DNA from: Siderastrea radians
Lineage: Eukaryota; Cnidaria; Anthozoa; Scleractinia; Rhizangiidae
Reading direction: 5' to 3'
DNA length: 64,000 nucleotides
Assembly: GCA_964017195.1 (NCBI GenBank)
Contig: OZ024895.1
Coordinates: 15,383,034 to 15,447,033, forward strand
Shown: piece by piece, positions 27,887 through 38,061 of the stretch
How positions within the stretch are numbered: position 1 is the first letter of the stretch
How the letters are laid out: each line of letters starts with the position of its first letter
Notes under the pieces: model-generated
Databases searched by the model: none
Seen by the model: only the letters and a program-made list of their open reading frames with translations
Told to the model about the DNA's origin: nothing
Translations under genes and position numbers: made by a program

Positions 27887-30162
27887 CTATAATTGAGTGA
27901 ATTTTTTATCGTACTTTTCAGAAATAGATAGTGGAATTTCCATACAATGATCAGTAATGAAATTATCTATCATTTTCAATCTATCAAGAAAGACCTTTTC
28001 GTCGAACGCTTCGCCTCTGAGGTAAAAGCGAATCTCATCAAGTATTTTTTGGTATTTGATACGGGTAAAATTTGCTTGTTCTGTTTTCTTATCGTATTTC
28101 TTAAGGCTTGCCACTACTTTCAAAGTAAGACCAACACCAGTTAAAGTTGCTATGACAGCTGGGTTCAATGTAATTCCTCCGGCTACTGCGGCACTAATAA
28201 TTAGCTTGCCAGCTGAAAGATTACAAACAAAATTTTTTCTTCGAAAACCGCGGTGCAACTTTTCATAGCCATAATGTTTCTTATGGTAATAAGCATATAA
28301 ATCTTTCAGAATTTTAACTTTCTCTTTAGAAAGTGTTTGGTCGATATGGTTGAATTCGAAAATGTCCCGCATTGTGCTATATCATAAATGTAAAAATGTT
28401 TATGGCACTCTATATTCAATCAATAGTAATATTTCCTCATTTGATACACCCGAAGCTAATTCCACACCCATAAGACCAAACGCCAGTACTAAATTAATAC
28501 TTATTGTTTGTAATTGAGTTGCTTGGGTTGAAGTGTAAGTGATTGATTGAGTTAAATGAGAACTGTGTTTTAAATTTAAAGAAATAAGCGTATATTGACT
28601 TTTGAGGTTGAAATGGAGCGCTTTTATAGTTAATATGTGGCTATGATTTGGAATGATTATTTTATCCCAACCATTTAATAAAAATTTGCGCCCATTTTTG
28701 ATATTTAAACGCCCATGTATATAATGAACGTGACCACTCAAATGGTGCCCGTTTAAAGACAAATCTGTTTCCATTACCATTTTTCCATTTTCAATGACAA
28801 AAGCTGTGTCATAGACACTTGGTTCAACGTTTGAAAGTGTTTCTTTAACACCATAAACAATTAGATGACCAATTGTTAAAAATGATGGCTTACTGACTGT
28901 ACCGTGCAGATCGAGATATATAAATTGTAGGGGTGAGCCACCCCATCTGTGAAAATGGATAACTGTTTTGGTGTACTTCTCGAATGTTTTGGTTGTATCA
29001 TCAGAAATTGAAATCGTAGTGCCTTGTGCTGCAACACTTATCTCATTCATTTCCGGCGGAAACTATTCTACAAACATTGTGTAATAACCGACCGGAAGTT
29101 TATATAGGTTAAAACCGGGGCGTGACCGGTACTGGTTGGGTGAGCCTTTTTCAAACAAGAGTTTAAGTTGGTAAGCTTTTTTATTAATTTGATGTGGAGA
29201 CTCGGAAAAATCTCTAATACCCAAAACCTCGATGTTGTTTTCACTCGAAGATTCATCAGTGTCTTCCATCAAGTATCTGAAGGCGTCCCTTTTTTGTCCC
29301 GAGTTAGTGATGTGAGATTCATGAATTTTTTGATTGACAAAAGCTCTCATAGTTGTTATTTCATTTTGCATAAAATTAACATTAACTGCGGATTTCGAAT
29401 CTTTGTAATCGGTTTGTAAGTTAACAATTTTATTATTATTTAAATTTAAGTCTCCAGACATACTTTTTGTGCCATCAAGTTTAAGATAATTTTTTTGTGT
29501 TTCACTAAGTCTTTTGTTAACAAACTCGACACATGCGGCGTCTCTTTGGTTTGATGGAAGATTAAGATTGATAATTGATTTATTTTTCATATCAATATCA
29601 GCTTCTTTATCCAATTTTTTCACAAGCTGATTATTGACATATTTTTTGTTTGTTGCTTGATCTGCCTGTACTGGGTCTTTTACGTTATAGATTGTATTAT
29701 TGTTCATATCAATGCTTGCTTCCATTTTTCCGCCTTCCTTTTTTGAAAGAAAGATATTTCTCGTGTCCTGATAGTTTATTACCTTTGTCAGATCACCGTG
29801 GACAGGATAAGGGTTGCTTTTTAATCGCAAAATATCTTATTTATTTTGCATGTCAATATAGCAGAACCGCTGGCACTACCCTGAGGTCCACGATCACCTT
29901 TTCCACCTTTTTCACCTTTATCACCTTTATCACCTTTTAAACCCGGTGGTCCTTGTGCCCCCTCCTGACCTTGTGGTCCAGCGGGGCGTTTTTCTCCTCT
30001 TGGACCATTAGGACCTTGTGGTCCTCCTGGGCCTTTATCACCCTTCGGTCCAGGAGGACCCTCGGGGCCAGGAGGACCCCCTGGGCCAGGAGGACCCACT
30101 TTTCCACTTTCACTCGTCGTCGTTTGGCTAGTTTCACCTATTTGACTGTTAATATACCCCAT
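27887..30162 (-). pseudogene. Collagen/tail-fibre-like attachment gene, broken P2 copy
   Basis: From the ATG at 30162 it carries the same Gly-X-Y stalk (with some different triplets), the same tail-fibre repeats ([10 protein letters not shown]..., [20 protein letters not shown]) and the same hydrophobic C-terminal domain as P1. Breaks occur at ~29825 (after the collagen stalk), ~29060 (stop or frameshift) and ~28400. Between ~28400 and ~28745 the protein (e.g. YIHGRLNIKNGRKFLLNGWD) is unrelated to the P1 residues at the same place. The last part begins with its own ATG (28372), open for 161 aa. Confidence 0.8.
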
Positions 30163-30174
30163 TATATATCTTCA

Positions 30175-30792
30175 TCAAATTTTTTTTATTGCTTTTTGGG
30201 GTTTGTCATAGTAAAAGAAAGAATATTTTTTATCGGTGGCGCGATCTAAAGCGTCATGTTCCACACCTATCTCGTCTGCAATCCGTTTGTTTTCTCTTGG
30301 GAGAAATTTGAAAATACAAAAATGGCTGCAGTTATCACGGATGTTTTTCGGCACCTTGTAGAAGGTTTGAGTGAGGTAAATAACACGGCAGTTTCTATGT
30401 CGCCCGCTGATAAAATAATTAATGATACTGTCCTGGTTGTTTTCGCAAACAAGATCATCAAAAACAACTATTTTTTGGTTGTCCGTCGGAAGTTCTTCGA
30501 GTGGAATGATTTCATCACCATGAGCCTCAATAACATCATAACCAACCTTGGGGTTGATTTTTTCAGCAAAGTCCTGCAAAAGATTCTGATATTTGTTCTG
30601 GTACAGGTTTTTTGAAAAGAGGTAAATTTTATCAAACTCTAACAAAAAATAAATCATATTCAGTAATATGTTTGTTTTGCCAGAATTACTGGGTCCACAA
30701 ATTAGCATTCGAAAAACATCTGCTGGCATGCAAGGGTGGCCTTGTTTGTATTTACTCTAGGAAGAACCTTGGTCAAAATTTACAAACTTCAT
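30175..30792 (-). pseudogene. FtsK/HerA-type packaging ATPase, P2 copy with early stop
   Basis: The ATG at 30792 is followed after 11 codons by TAG (30757-30759) where P1 has a lysine codon. The catalytic part is open: Walker A GPSNSGKTN, Walker B KIVVFDDLVCE, and a C-terminus running to DKKYSFFYYDKPQK. An internal ATG at 30729, just before Walker A, could start a shortened protein. It is divergent from the acidic-protein gene with ~35 bp between starts. The fibre gene starts 12 bp beyond its stop on the same strand. Confidence 0.88.
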
Positions 30793-30827
30793 TTTTTTTT
30801 TCGCTTCTATATATTCGCGCTGGAAAT

Positions 30828-31784
30828 ATGTCAGTAAAAAAATGGCATCAATTGGCGAAAGAAAAGTCGAAGCTAGATAAACAAACAGAAGAAATTCACC
30901 AAAAATTTAGAATGGATAAAATAAACAAAGAGTTTGGTCAGCTTTCAGGAGAAGAGTTTTTTAAACCAATTACAAAAAGGCTTGATGAAAAGAGCAGCAC
31001 CACTGTGGAAGAAGAAGGAGAGGAAGAAGAAGAGGAGCAGGAAGGTCCTGATTACACAAGGGATGAATTTGACGACATCAACCCGTTTGGTGATGAATTC
31101 AGACCGGATGCACCAACACCAGCACCATCACCAGAACCAACATCATCACCCCTATATGATGATGATGATGGTGATGATTTTCCACCACCACCCCCACCGC
31201 TGATGGAAGAAACATCCAAACGAAAAGAGTGGGCGAAGCCGGGACCGGTTGAGCCTGAATATCAACACGAATCAATCCTGCTGCAAACAGTTAATCAGCT
31301 GATCACGAAATACGGAAATGATCCCAACTACAAAGTAGGAAAATCGAAATTAGGTTTGAAAGGTAAAACCATTGTGGAACTAAAAAAGATATGAGATGGG
31401 ATCAATGAAAAAAGAAGGGTAACAAAAACAGTTTTTGAGAAACAGTTACAGGCGGGGAAGTATAGACTGAAGTCCGCTCCCCCACAAGAAAAAAGAGAAA
31501 CTACTCCAACCCCTTTTGAAAAAGCTGTCATGAGCCGAAGACCTGCTTTTGAACTTTCTGACGATGAAGATGACTTTTCTAAACAGAATTGGGAAACCGA
31601 AGGAAGTGGCATCGCTGATGAAGCTGAAAAATTGATCGACCAACTTCATTTGAGCTTAGGATCGATAAAAGCAGGAAATAGCTCAATAAAACTAAAAATT
31701 CAGGTATTGTTTCTGCTTGATTCACTAGTTGAACTCGGCACAATCAATAAAAAGAAAAAGAAAAAATTATTTCTGATTATATAG
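30828..31784 (+). pseudogene. Acidic/proline-rich Polinton protein, P2 copy with one stop
   Basis: Starts MSVKKWHQLAKEKSKLDKQT, in frame here, unlike P1. Glutamate and aspartate runs and a poly-proline tract lead to the lysine-rich C-terminal half. One TGA at 31392-31394 (arginine CGA in P1) is the only break. The C-terminal ~45 residues (LINQLYLSLGSIKAGN-like, then KKKKKLFLII) are well conserved with P1, suggesting this is the functional interaction part. Role unknown. Confidence 0.65.
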
Positions 31785-31791
31785 AACAATA

Positions 31792-32557
31792 ATGAGCTTT
31801 AACATACTGCTTGACTCGAGCCTTGCAAAACTAGAAATAGGTGGAGAACGGAATGTTTCACACGATTTTACAGTCAAGTTTTATCCTCCAATCGAATTGG
31901 ATTAAAAAAAAACTATAAAGCTGCGCTAAACAGACTTATCACAATGAGTTACTCATGGAATAACATCGATTCTCGTTATGATAATAACAAAATTCGCTGG
32001 AAGAAAAAAAAACAGAACAAGCGTGGAAGACCTTAACTTTCCCGAGTGGATTGTATGATTACAAAAGAATCAACACATTTATTCAGCAACACACCGGTAA
32101 AGTAGACCCGACAAACAAAGACAGTAATTACATTTTCACAATATATTTCGATATGTCAATTTATAGGGTTGTGACTTTGATACATAATGATTATGAGCTT
32201 GACTTTTCTCAAGGAAATTTTGGTGAATTGCTTGGTTATGGCAAAAGTACTTTGAGTGGAGATGTTGTCGGAAGAGAAGTTCCGAATATCACAAGAGGTG
32301 TTGATTGGGTATATTTGCACTGCGATCTTATCACACGCCTAAAAAACGATGTTTCAAGCGATGTGTTATACAGTTTCTCAACAGCAGATCTTCGGGTTAG
32401 CTATCCATTTCGAAAAGAGGCGCGCCGGCTTTAGTGGCAACCTGTGAATAAAAGTTCTATTGATGCAATAAGGGTTCGGGTGACAGATGGAAGAAACAAC
32501 ATTCTGGATCTCAACGGGACAGATATTGCAATTAGTTTAATGATTGAAGAAGAGTAA
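31792..32557 (+). pseudogene. Minor capsid (penton) protein, broken P2 copy
   Basis: Homologous throughout to the intact P1 gene at 2426-3199. Lesions: loss of codons and a stop near 31902, a frameshift in an A-run near 32010, and a TAG in place of a glutamate codon at ~32432. The longest open part is 32051-32434. Confidence 0.8.
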
Positions 32558-32567
32558 GGATTTTGTC

Positions 32568-32945
32568 ATGAAATCATCCGAGCGAGTGGGCAAGATTCTT
32601 TGGCGAAAACACCGGAAGTTATCGATATAAACACAAAGGATCGGGTATTATCCGTGACACCTTCATGACCATCGGTAAAATATTCAAAAAAATATAAAGG
32701 ACGTGGCAAAGAAAACCGCCGAAAAAGCTTCAAAAACAATCGCTGAAAAAGTGGGACAGAAAGTGGGTGAACTTGCTGTGGAAAAAGGTTCGAAACAAAT
32801 ACGAAAAATACTGCAAGAGCGAAAAAAGCAAAAACCGTTGTCACAGGATGCAAAAAGGAAACTTGCAAATATTTTACAAAATCAAGTACCGAAAAAATCA
32901 GACGCCCTTGTGAAATTAAATCAAATTTTGGCAAACGAAATTTAA
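32568..32945 (+). pseudogene. Basic core-like protein, broken P2 copy
   Basis: Matches the P1 gene at 2021-2398. Frameshifts near the start and near 32690 leave only the lysine-rich second half open (32703-32945, ending LNQILANEI). Confidence 0.7.
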
Positions 32946-32983
32946 TCAAAAAAATTTTCTCTCTTTATATAACTCTTGACAAA

Positions 32984-34251
32984 ATGTTCAGAACTCCACC
33001 ATACCTCGAGAAGACTACATACATTCGAGTTGATTTGGACACTGCACTCACCTTCCCTGGGAATACCCACACTCAAAAAAAGTTGGGATACAAATTTGCC
33101 TTGAAAGACCGGGACAATTTTTATGACTGGTACAACGCTTATTTCCGCGTCGATTTCGACTTGGAAGCTACAGCAAACGGAGCCGATATTGTTGAAGACA
33201 CTCGATCGGCTCCGATCAACGGTTCTTTTTCATTGATAAAAAGTTTGATCGTCAAATCATCTGGAAAAAAAAATTATACGAGGCGGATAATATCAACAAG
33301 GTTGTTTTCATCAAAAACCTGCTTGACGTTTTCGATGATTTTTCGAGAAGTGTGGCAAAAAACTATTTTTGATATCTTGATAATGCTGATGACACTGTGG
33401 TTGCAGCAGCAACTGCGAAGAACCTTGGAATGCGGGCAAGGGCGATTCTATCAGACCAAGGCAAAACAGTTCAAACCATTATCCCTTTGAACAGATACTC
33501 CTTCTTCGAAAGTCTTTCCGACAGGCTGCTGCCCCCGTTACATTTTGAGTTTGAAATTAATCTGCAAAACGATGAAGAAATGATTTGGCAAAACGATGGA
33601 ACAGCTCGAAGGATTGTTGTCCGTCAATTTGAGTTGTGGGTTCCACAATTACATTTCACTGGCAAAGGACAGACCCTTGTCAATGAAAATTTCTTGAAGC
33701 CAACCAAATGGATATACCTGCAAGAAAATTTGACACAGAGCAGCACCCGAAGGGATGCGAATGGTAGGTGGTTGATTACACCGGGGGTAAAAAACCCCAA
33801 GCATGTTTTTGTATTCATTCAACAAACTCGGAAACAAAATAATTACCAATACAATCCTTATATCTTTGACACATTCGATATCGATGGTGATGAATCAGCA
33901 AGATTGGACACTTGCCGTCTTCAGTACGGCACAGAATTTTATCCTGAGCTTGAATATGATCATGACTTTAAAAGAAGAATTTTCAATGATTTGATCAATT
34001 TCAGATACAGAAAGAATGACTATAACACCGGCGTTCAGCTGCCGCTTTCCTACTTTGAAAAGTTATACCCAGTTATTTACTTCGATCTGCGAAATTCCAA
34101 AGAAGGTTTGACAGACGATCCCAAAAAGCTCGAATTCCATTACAGACTTAACGAAGCCGCTAACGCTCAAGATTATATAATCTTCGCCGCGATTTTGAAT
34201 GAACAAGAATTTGTGGTGAAGCAAATTGGCAATGAGCTTGTCGTCGTCTAG
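32984..34251 (+). pseudogene. Major capsid protein, broken P2 copy
   Basis: Begins MFRTPPYLEKTTYIRVDLDT. The N-terminal ~95 residues are open. Frameshifts between ~33270 and 33400 displace a short middle part. From 33397 the frame is open for 284 codons through NRYSFFESLSDRLLPPL, PKHVFVFIQQ and the C-terminus GNELVVV. It therefore keeps the part broken in P1, while P1 keeps the middle part broken here. The pX-like gene follows after 28 bp. Confidence 0.88.
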
Positions 34252-34279
34252 ACAAAAAAATTCTGAATATAATATACAC

Positions 34280-34996
34280 ATGAAGAGCACAACTTATCAT
34301 CCATATAAAATCACACTGACTGATGGTCAGAAAAAGAAACTTCAAAAAGCTTATGTTTCGAAGACAGCTGTCACTCTGAGAGTTAAACCAGGCCAAATTG
34401 GGCGCGGTGACGAACTTCTTCTAACTGCTACTCAAATCTCGCGATTAAAAAAAACCTCAGCAGCAGGTAAAGGAATGGAAATAAAATTAAGCCAGACACA
34501 GATTCAAAATACTGCGCAGCGCGGTGGAAGTTTGTTTTCTGCTATGCTAGGTTTGGCACGACCTTTGATAAAGCCAGCCCTTGGGGTACTGGCAAGTGTA
34601 GGTTTGAGTTTCGGCGCTGAAAAGGTGCTGAAAAAGATATTCGGAAAGGGTTTTGGGCCGAAGGAAATTGAGCTTTATAAACTTGTCCAGCGAATGACTC
34701 CTACTCAGAAAAAGGCGGCAGAACAATATCTTGTTGGACAAGGTTTAGTGAAAGGAGGCGGTGCACAATACGGCGGCTTCCTTGGTATGTTGGCGTCTAT
34801 CGGAGTACCTTTAGCCCTTGATTTAGTCCGAAAAATACTCGGAAAAGGTATGCAAACTCAACCACCACCACCCTCACGACAACAACGAGCACCACCCCTC
34901 CCTCCACCTCCTAAAGGTAAAGGAATGCAAATTCAACCTCCACCTTTTTTCGGAACTTGGGATGATTATTATCACTTAAAAAAAACTGAAATTTGA
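34280..34996 (+). CDS. pX-like glycine-rich Polinton protein, complete
   Basis: 238 aa from the ATG at 34280 (MKSTTYHPYKITLTDGQKKK). Domains as in P1: basic N-terminus, hydrophobic glycine-rich core (~residues 80-200) and a proline-rich tail with two KGMQ(T/I)QPPP repeats. The C-terminal codons cover an A8 run after which the protease frame opens. Adenovirus pX/pVI-type roles (DNA condensation, membrane disruption, protease cofactor) are plausible by position only. Confidence 0.75.
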   Translation: MKSTTYHPYKITLTDGQKKKLQKAYVSKTAVTLRVKPGQIGRGDELLLTATQISRLKKTSAAGKGMEIKLSQTQIQNTAQRGGSLFSAMLGLARPLIKPALGVLASVGLSFGAEKVLKKIFGKGFGPKEIELYKLVQRMTPTQKKAAEQYLVGQGLVKGGGAQYGGFLGMLASIGVPLALDLVRKILGKGMQTQPPPPSRQQRAPPLPPPPKGKGMQIQPPPFFGTWDDYYHLKKTEI

Positions 34997-35405
34997 AGAT
35001 AAACCTCTATCCAACATTGACTTGAGAAAATGGTGCAACTTTTTACGAATTCCAATAAAAGGTATTTTTAGCAGAAATAAAACAAAACCCTTGTTTCATT
35101 CCCCATGCATTATCAACTTGGATGATTTCGGAAGTTTGGGATCTCATTGGCCTGCCAAGGACAAAGGTACTTACGAGTATTTCGATTCATTTGGGCTTCC
35201 ACCACCTTTGGAATGGGAAAAAGAAAAGTCAATGCACGGGATGACACATTTTTTCAGAAATGATAACCAAATTCAATGGGAACAAAGTGTGAGATGTGGT
35301 TACTACTGCCTTCTCATAAAAGGCATAAGTTTTGCCGATATTTTGAAAATGTTCTCCAATGATTTACTTCAAAACGAGGAAATAGTGAAAAATTATTTTT
35401 CATAA
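34980..35405 (+). CDS. Adenain/Ulp1-like maturation protease
   Basis: The open frame runs from 34980 to 35405 with no ATG; the coding match (DKPLSNIDLRKWCNFLRIP) begins by 34998. Catalytic signatures of adenovirus-type cysteine proteases are seen: His in GSHWPA, followed by YEYFDSFGLPPP, and the nucleophile in CGYYCLLIKG. The length (~135 aa) fits the family. It would cleave capsid precursors during virion maturation. The missing start and +1 offset from the pX-like frame across an A8 run mean either a frameshift mutation or ribosomal slippage. Confidence 0.85.
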   Translation, partial: KKLKFEDKPLSNIDLRKWCNFLRIPIKGIFSRNKTKPLFHSPCIINLDDFGSLGSHWPAKDKGTYEYFDSFGLPPPLEWEKEKSMHGMTHFFRNDNQIQWEQSVRCGYYCLLIKGISFADILKMFSNDLLQNEEIVKNYFS

Positions 35406-35414
35406 GAATATACA

Positions 35415-35564
35415 ATGGAAGTGTACTGTGTGAAAGAAAAGCGGCACACGCCTAATGCGCAGGGAAGTGAAAAGGTTGTAATCACAAAGAACAATCGAAA
35501 ACTCTTGAAGGCAAAATGCGCTAGTTGCGGAATAACAAAAACACGTTTTATGCCGGGAAACTAG
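35415..35564 (+). CDS. Small zinc-ribbon protein (DUF5679-like), one cysteine missing
   Basis: 49 aa beginning MEVYCVKEKRHTPNAQ and containing KCASCGITKTRF. The pattern YCVKxK...T.NxR...KxxCxxCG...RF matches small viral zinc ribbons of the DUF5679 kind. The first pair reads CVKE, so the second metal-binding cysteine appears lost. In other Polinton-like genomes such a ribbon can precede the PLA2 domain. Here the two lie in different frames and overlap, so they may once have been one gene. Confidence 0.6.
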   Translation: MEVYCVKEKRHTPNAQGSEKVVITKNNRKLLKAKCASCGITKTRFMPGN

Positions 35565-35611
35565 GTGAGCCCTCCCGCGCGGAGGGCAGTGGCATATTTG
35601 GTGATGTTGCA

Positions 35612-36313
35612 ATGGCAGTTGGTGATCTTGCTATTACAAAAGGAATCCCATATCTTGCGAAAAAAAGTGTTGAAGCTGGAAGATATTACGCTTCTGAAGC
35701 AATGAGAGACCCCAAACTGCAAAAGAAAGCAATAAATTACACTCTTGACAAAGCCCGCCCAGTCATTCAAAAAGTTGGAAGTGAAATGTTAGATCAACTT
35801 TCAACTAAAGTTCGACCAAACCAACATTACAAAACTGACAGACACGATTTAGATGGGGGTGGGTTTGATATACATGTAGCAATTGGAAAACTTCCGAAAC
35901 CAAAAAAGGGTTGGACATTACCAGCGCATAATTATACCGGACCATATAATCCTCTTGAAAAGCAGGTGAAATACAACCCAGAAACGGGTGAAATTCTGGA
36001 AATATATCAACCACCAACAGGTGCAACAGATGCGATTGCTATGCAACATGATGTTGATCATGATGTTTGTTCCAACCGTGAAAAAAAATACGGTGAAAAT
36101 CTCAAAAAATGTAAACACAAAGCGGATAAAAAAATGGTGAAGTCTCTTGACGCAGTTCCTTACAAACAGAGGCAGTGGGGTCATGCGGCTGCAAGAAATG
36201 CAATCAATGCTAAACAAAAGTTAGGGTTGGGCTTGAAACAACAAAAAGGGACTGGTGTTTTGGATAAACCGTTGGAAGTAGTGAAATTTGCCGAAACTTT
36301 GACAAAAAAATGA
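35612..36313 (+). CDS. Phospholipase A2-domain protein (parvovirus VP1-like PLA2)
   Basis: The ORF is open from 35525; the first ATG is at 35612 (MAVGDLAITKGIPYLAKK). The N-terminal ~100 residues are helical and basic. The PLA2 core follows: calcium-loop HNYTGPYNPLE and active-site helix with the His-Asp pair, AMQHDVDHDVC. Parvovirus VP1 and several Polinton/adintovirus proteins use such a domain to breach the endosome during entry; that function here is inferred. Downstream lysines and a conserved RQWGHAAARNAI segment follow. Its stop overlaps the ATG of the next ORF (ATGA at 36310-36313). Confidence 0.8.
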   Translation: MAVGDLAITKGIPYLAKKSVEAGRYYASEAMRDPKLQKKAINYTLDKARPVIQKVGSEMLDQLSTKVRPNQHYKTDRHDLDGGGFDIHVAIGKLPKPKKGWTLPAHNYTGPYNPLEKQVKYNPETGEILEIYQPPTGATDAIAMQHDVDHDVCSNREKKYGENLKKCKHKADKKMVKSLDAVPYKQRQWGHAAARNAINAKQKLGLGLKQQKGTGVLDKPLEVVKFAETLTKK

Positions 36314-36495
36314 TTCCTTCCACAAAACCTGTATTCGATCGGTATTGGAAAGGTGATATTGCGAAAAATGCTTTCACAGGACCAACTGGTGTCACAAGCA
36401 AGAAATTTTGGACTCATCCAAAAAAGGGTACTGTCATGCGTTCGGTGAAAAATCCGAAAACAGGCAAATATGAAAATGTTTATGAAGAACCTTGA
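36310..36495 (+). CDS. 61-aa basic protein translationally coupled to PLA2 gene
   Basis: MIPSTKPVFDRYWKGDIAKN..., ending KYENVYEEP. It starts within the stop of the PLA2 gene. It is rich in Lys, Thr and aromatic residues. No family recognised; a minor virion component is plausible. Its last 16 bp overlap the 3' end of the opposite-strand zinc-ribbon gene. Confidence 0.5.
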   Translation: MIPSTKPVFDRYWKGDIAKNAFTGPTGVTSKKFWTHPKKGTVMRSVKNPKTGKYENVYEEP

Positions 36496-36989
36496 TTGGT
36501 TTTCAACCACCATTTATCAAACTCCTGTTTTGCGCGAGGCCTGCTTGCTAAGGTTTTAGGAAGGTGATGACAAATAGATTCCATAATTTCTTTTTTGTTG
36601 GGCCAGCATTCAGAAGGTACAATTTGAAAATAATTGTGTAGAAAACAGGAGTAGTTCACTGACTTGCCGGACATCTCCTGAAATTGAGCAATAACGTTAC
36701 TTAAAAAAACGACCTCGTTGGAAGAAAACATTTAACAATGTTCCATTTCCGAAAAATATGTTTTAAATGAAAATTAGTCAAAGGGGGCGCAGTGGAACTT
36801 CTTTCCCGATTTTCTTCTTGAAACTGTTCATCATCACATTCAATCACTCTACCACATTTTGGACATACACGACATAACTCATTCACCACATAAACTATTT
36901 ACTCCTCGCATGAAGGACAACGATTAATCTTTTTTGATAACAGGCTTATTTCATTTCTTTTTTTTTTTTTGCAACATTTCTTGAATCAT
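36480..36989 (-). pseudogene. Two-zinc-ribbon protein, possible viral transcription factor, broken
   Basis: From an ATG at 36989 (MIQEMLQKKKK) the frame slips at an A13 run into EISLLSKKINRCPSCEE, meets a TAA, continues with CRVCPKCGRVIECDDEQF, and near 36715 shifts into QFQEMSGKSVNYSCFLHNYF. Paired CxxC motifs followed by a helical domain recall late transcription factors of large DNA viruses (VLTF3 type), but the match is weak. It faces away from the integrase gene, ~70 bp between starts. Confidence 0.45.
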
Positions 36990-37059
36990 TTTCGACGAAA
37001 TGTTCACACCTTGCAAACAACCAAACGGGTCGTCCATTTTTTATCGTGTATGGTATACA

Positions 37060-38061
37060 ATGAGCTCGCGCATTTTCAATAGGTTGTCAAAAATTTATTA
37101 CAGCCCGCAAGGGTATTGGAAAGGGTTTGCAGCCGTTAAAAAATTAGCCCAGGCAGCGAAAGTCTCGGAAGATGTGGCTCAAAACTGGTTGATGAAGCAA
37201 GCTCTTTGGCAGGTTTATTTACCAGCCCCACGGTACATTCCAAGGCCAAAATTTGATGTTCCTGTTCCAAACAAAGTTCACGAAGCCAATCTTCTGTATC
37301 TCCCACACGATCGCCCAGCACGCTCCCGTAAAACTTTTAAATATGCTTTCACAGTGGTAGATGTGGCCTCTCGATACAAAGAGGCCGAACCGTTGACCAC
37401 AAAAGAGGCTAAAGAAGTTGCAGCTGCTCTGGAACGGATTTATAAACGTGGTCCTTTGAAGTGGCCGAAACTGCTTCAGGTCGATCCTGGTCGTGAGTTT
37501 ATGGGCGCTGTGAATCAACTGCTTTCGAAACATAATGTCGAGGTTAGACGCGGCCGTGTGGATATTCACCGTGATCAAGCTATCGTTGAAAGATTCAACC
37601 GCACCCTGGCTGAACGACTGTTTGGACAACAATATGGGGTTGAAATGCGCCTCCCAGACGACAAACGATCGACTGAATGGGTGGCCCGACTGCCCGCTGT
37701 TATTTCAGCTTTGAATAAAGAAGTCACTCGACTAACTGGTCAAAAACCTGTTGATGCCATCAAAAAGAAAACTGTTCCATCCAAACCCTCGACACCTTAT
37801 TTGAGACCCGTTGGTGTGAACGAAAAAAAGCTCCCCTCCGGTTTAAGTGTTCGCTATCTTTATCAACCTGGTGAACTTGAAGGTGGTCGACGAAGAGCTA
37901 CCGACCCAATCTGGTCTTTGAACGTTCACGAGATTGAAAAGATTATGATAAAACCAGACGCGCCGGTTATCTATTATTTGTTTGACGGACCAAAACGCTG
38001 GTTTGTCTGCGAAGAGCTTTTGGTTGTTCCTCCAGATACACAACTACCCCCGGCAATCTAA
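37060..38061 (+). CDS. Retroviral-type integrase of Polinton
   Basis: Intact, 333 aa from the ATG at 37060 (MSSRIFNRLSKIYYSPQGYW). The DDE core is visible: D in YAFTVVDVASRY, D in LLQVDPGREF, E in DQAIVERFNRTL. An N-terminal helical region (~residues 10-60) and a C-terminal SH3/chromo-like part (VRYLYQPGE..., YYLFDGPKRWFVCEELL) complete the Polinton architecture. It inserts the element into chromosomal DNA. The only core enzyme gene of P2 without a visible lesion. Its TAA overlaps the PolB stop on the other strand (38058-38061). Confidence 0.92.
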   Translation: MSSRIFNRLSKIYYSPQGYWKGFAAVKKLAQAAKVSEDVAQNWLMKQALWQVYLPAPRYIPRPKFDVPVPNKVHEANLLYLPHDRPARSRKTFKYAFTVVDVASRYKEAEPLTTKEAKEVAAALERIYKRGPLKWPKLLQVDPGREFMGAVNQLLSKHNVEVRRGRVDIHRDQAIVERFNRTLAERLFGQQYGVEMRLPDDKRSTEWVARLPAVISALNKEVTRLTGQKPVDAIKKKTVPSKPSTPYLRPVGVNEKKLPSGLSVRYLYQPGELEGGRRRATDPIWSLNVHEIEKIMIKPDAPVIYYLFDGPKRWFVCEELLVVPPDTQLPPAI

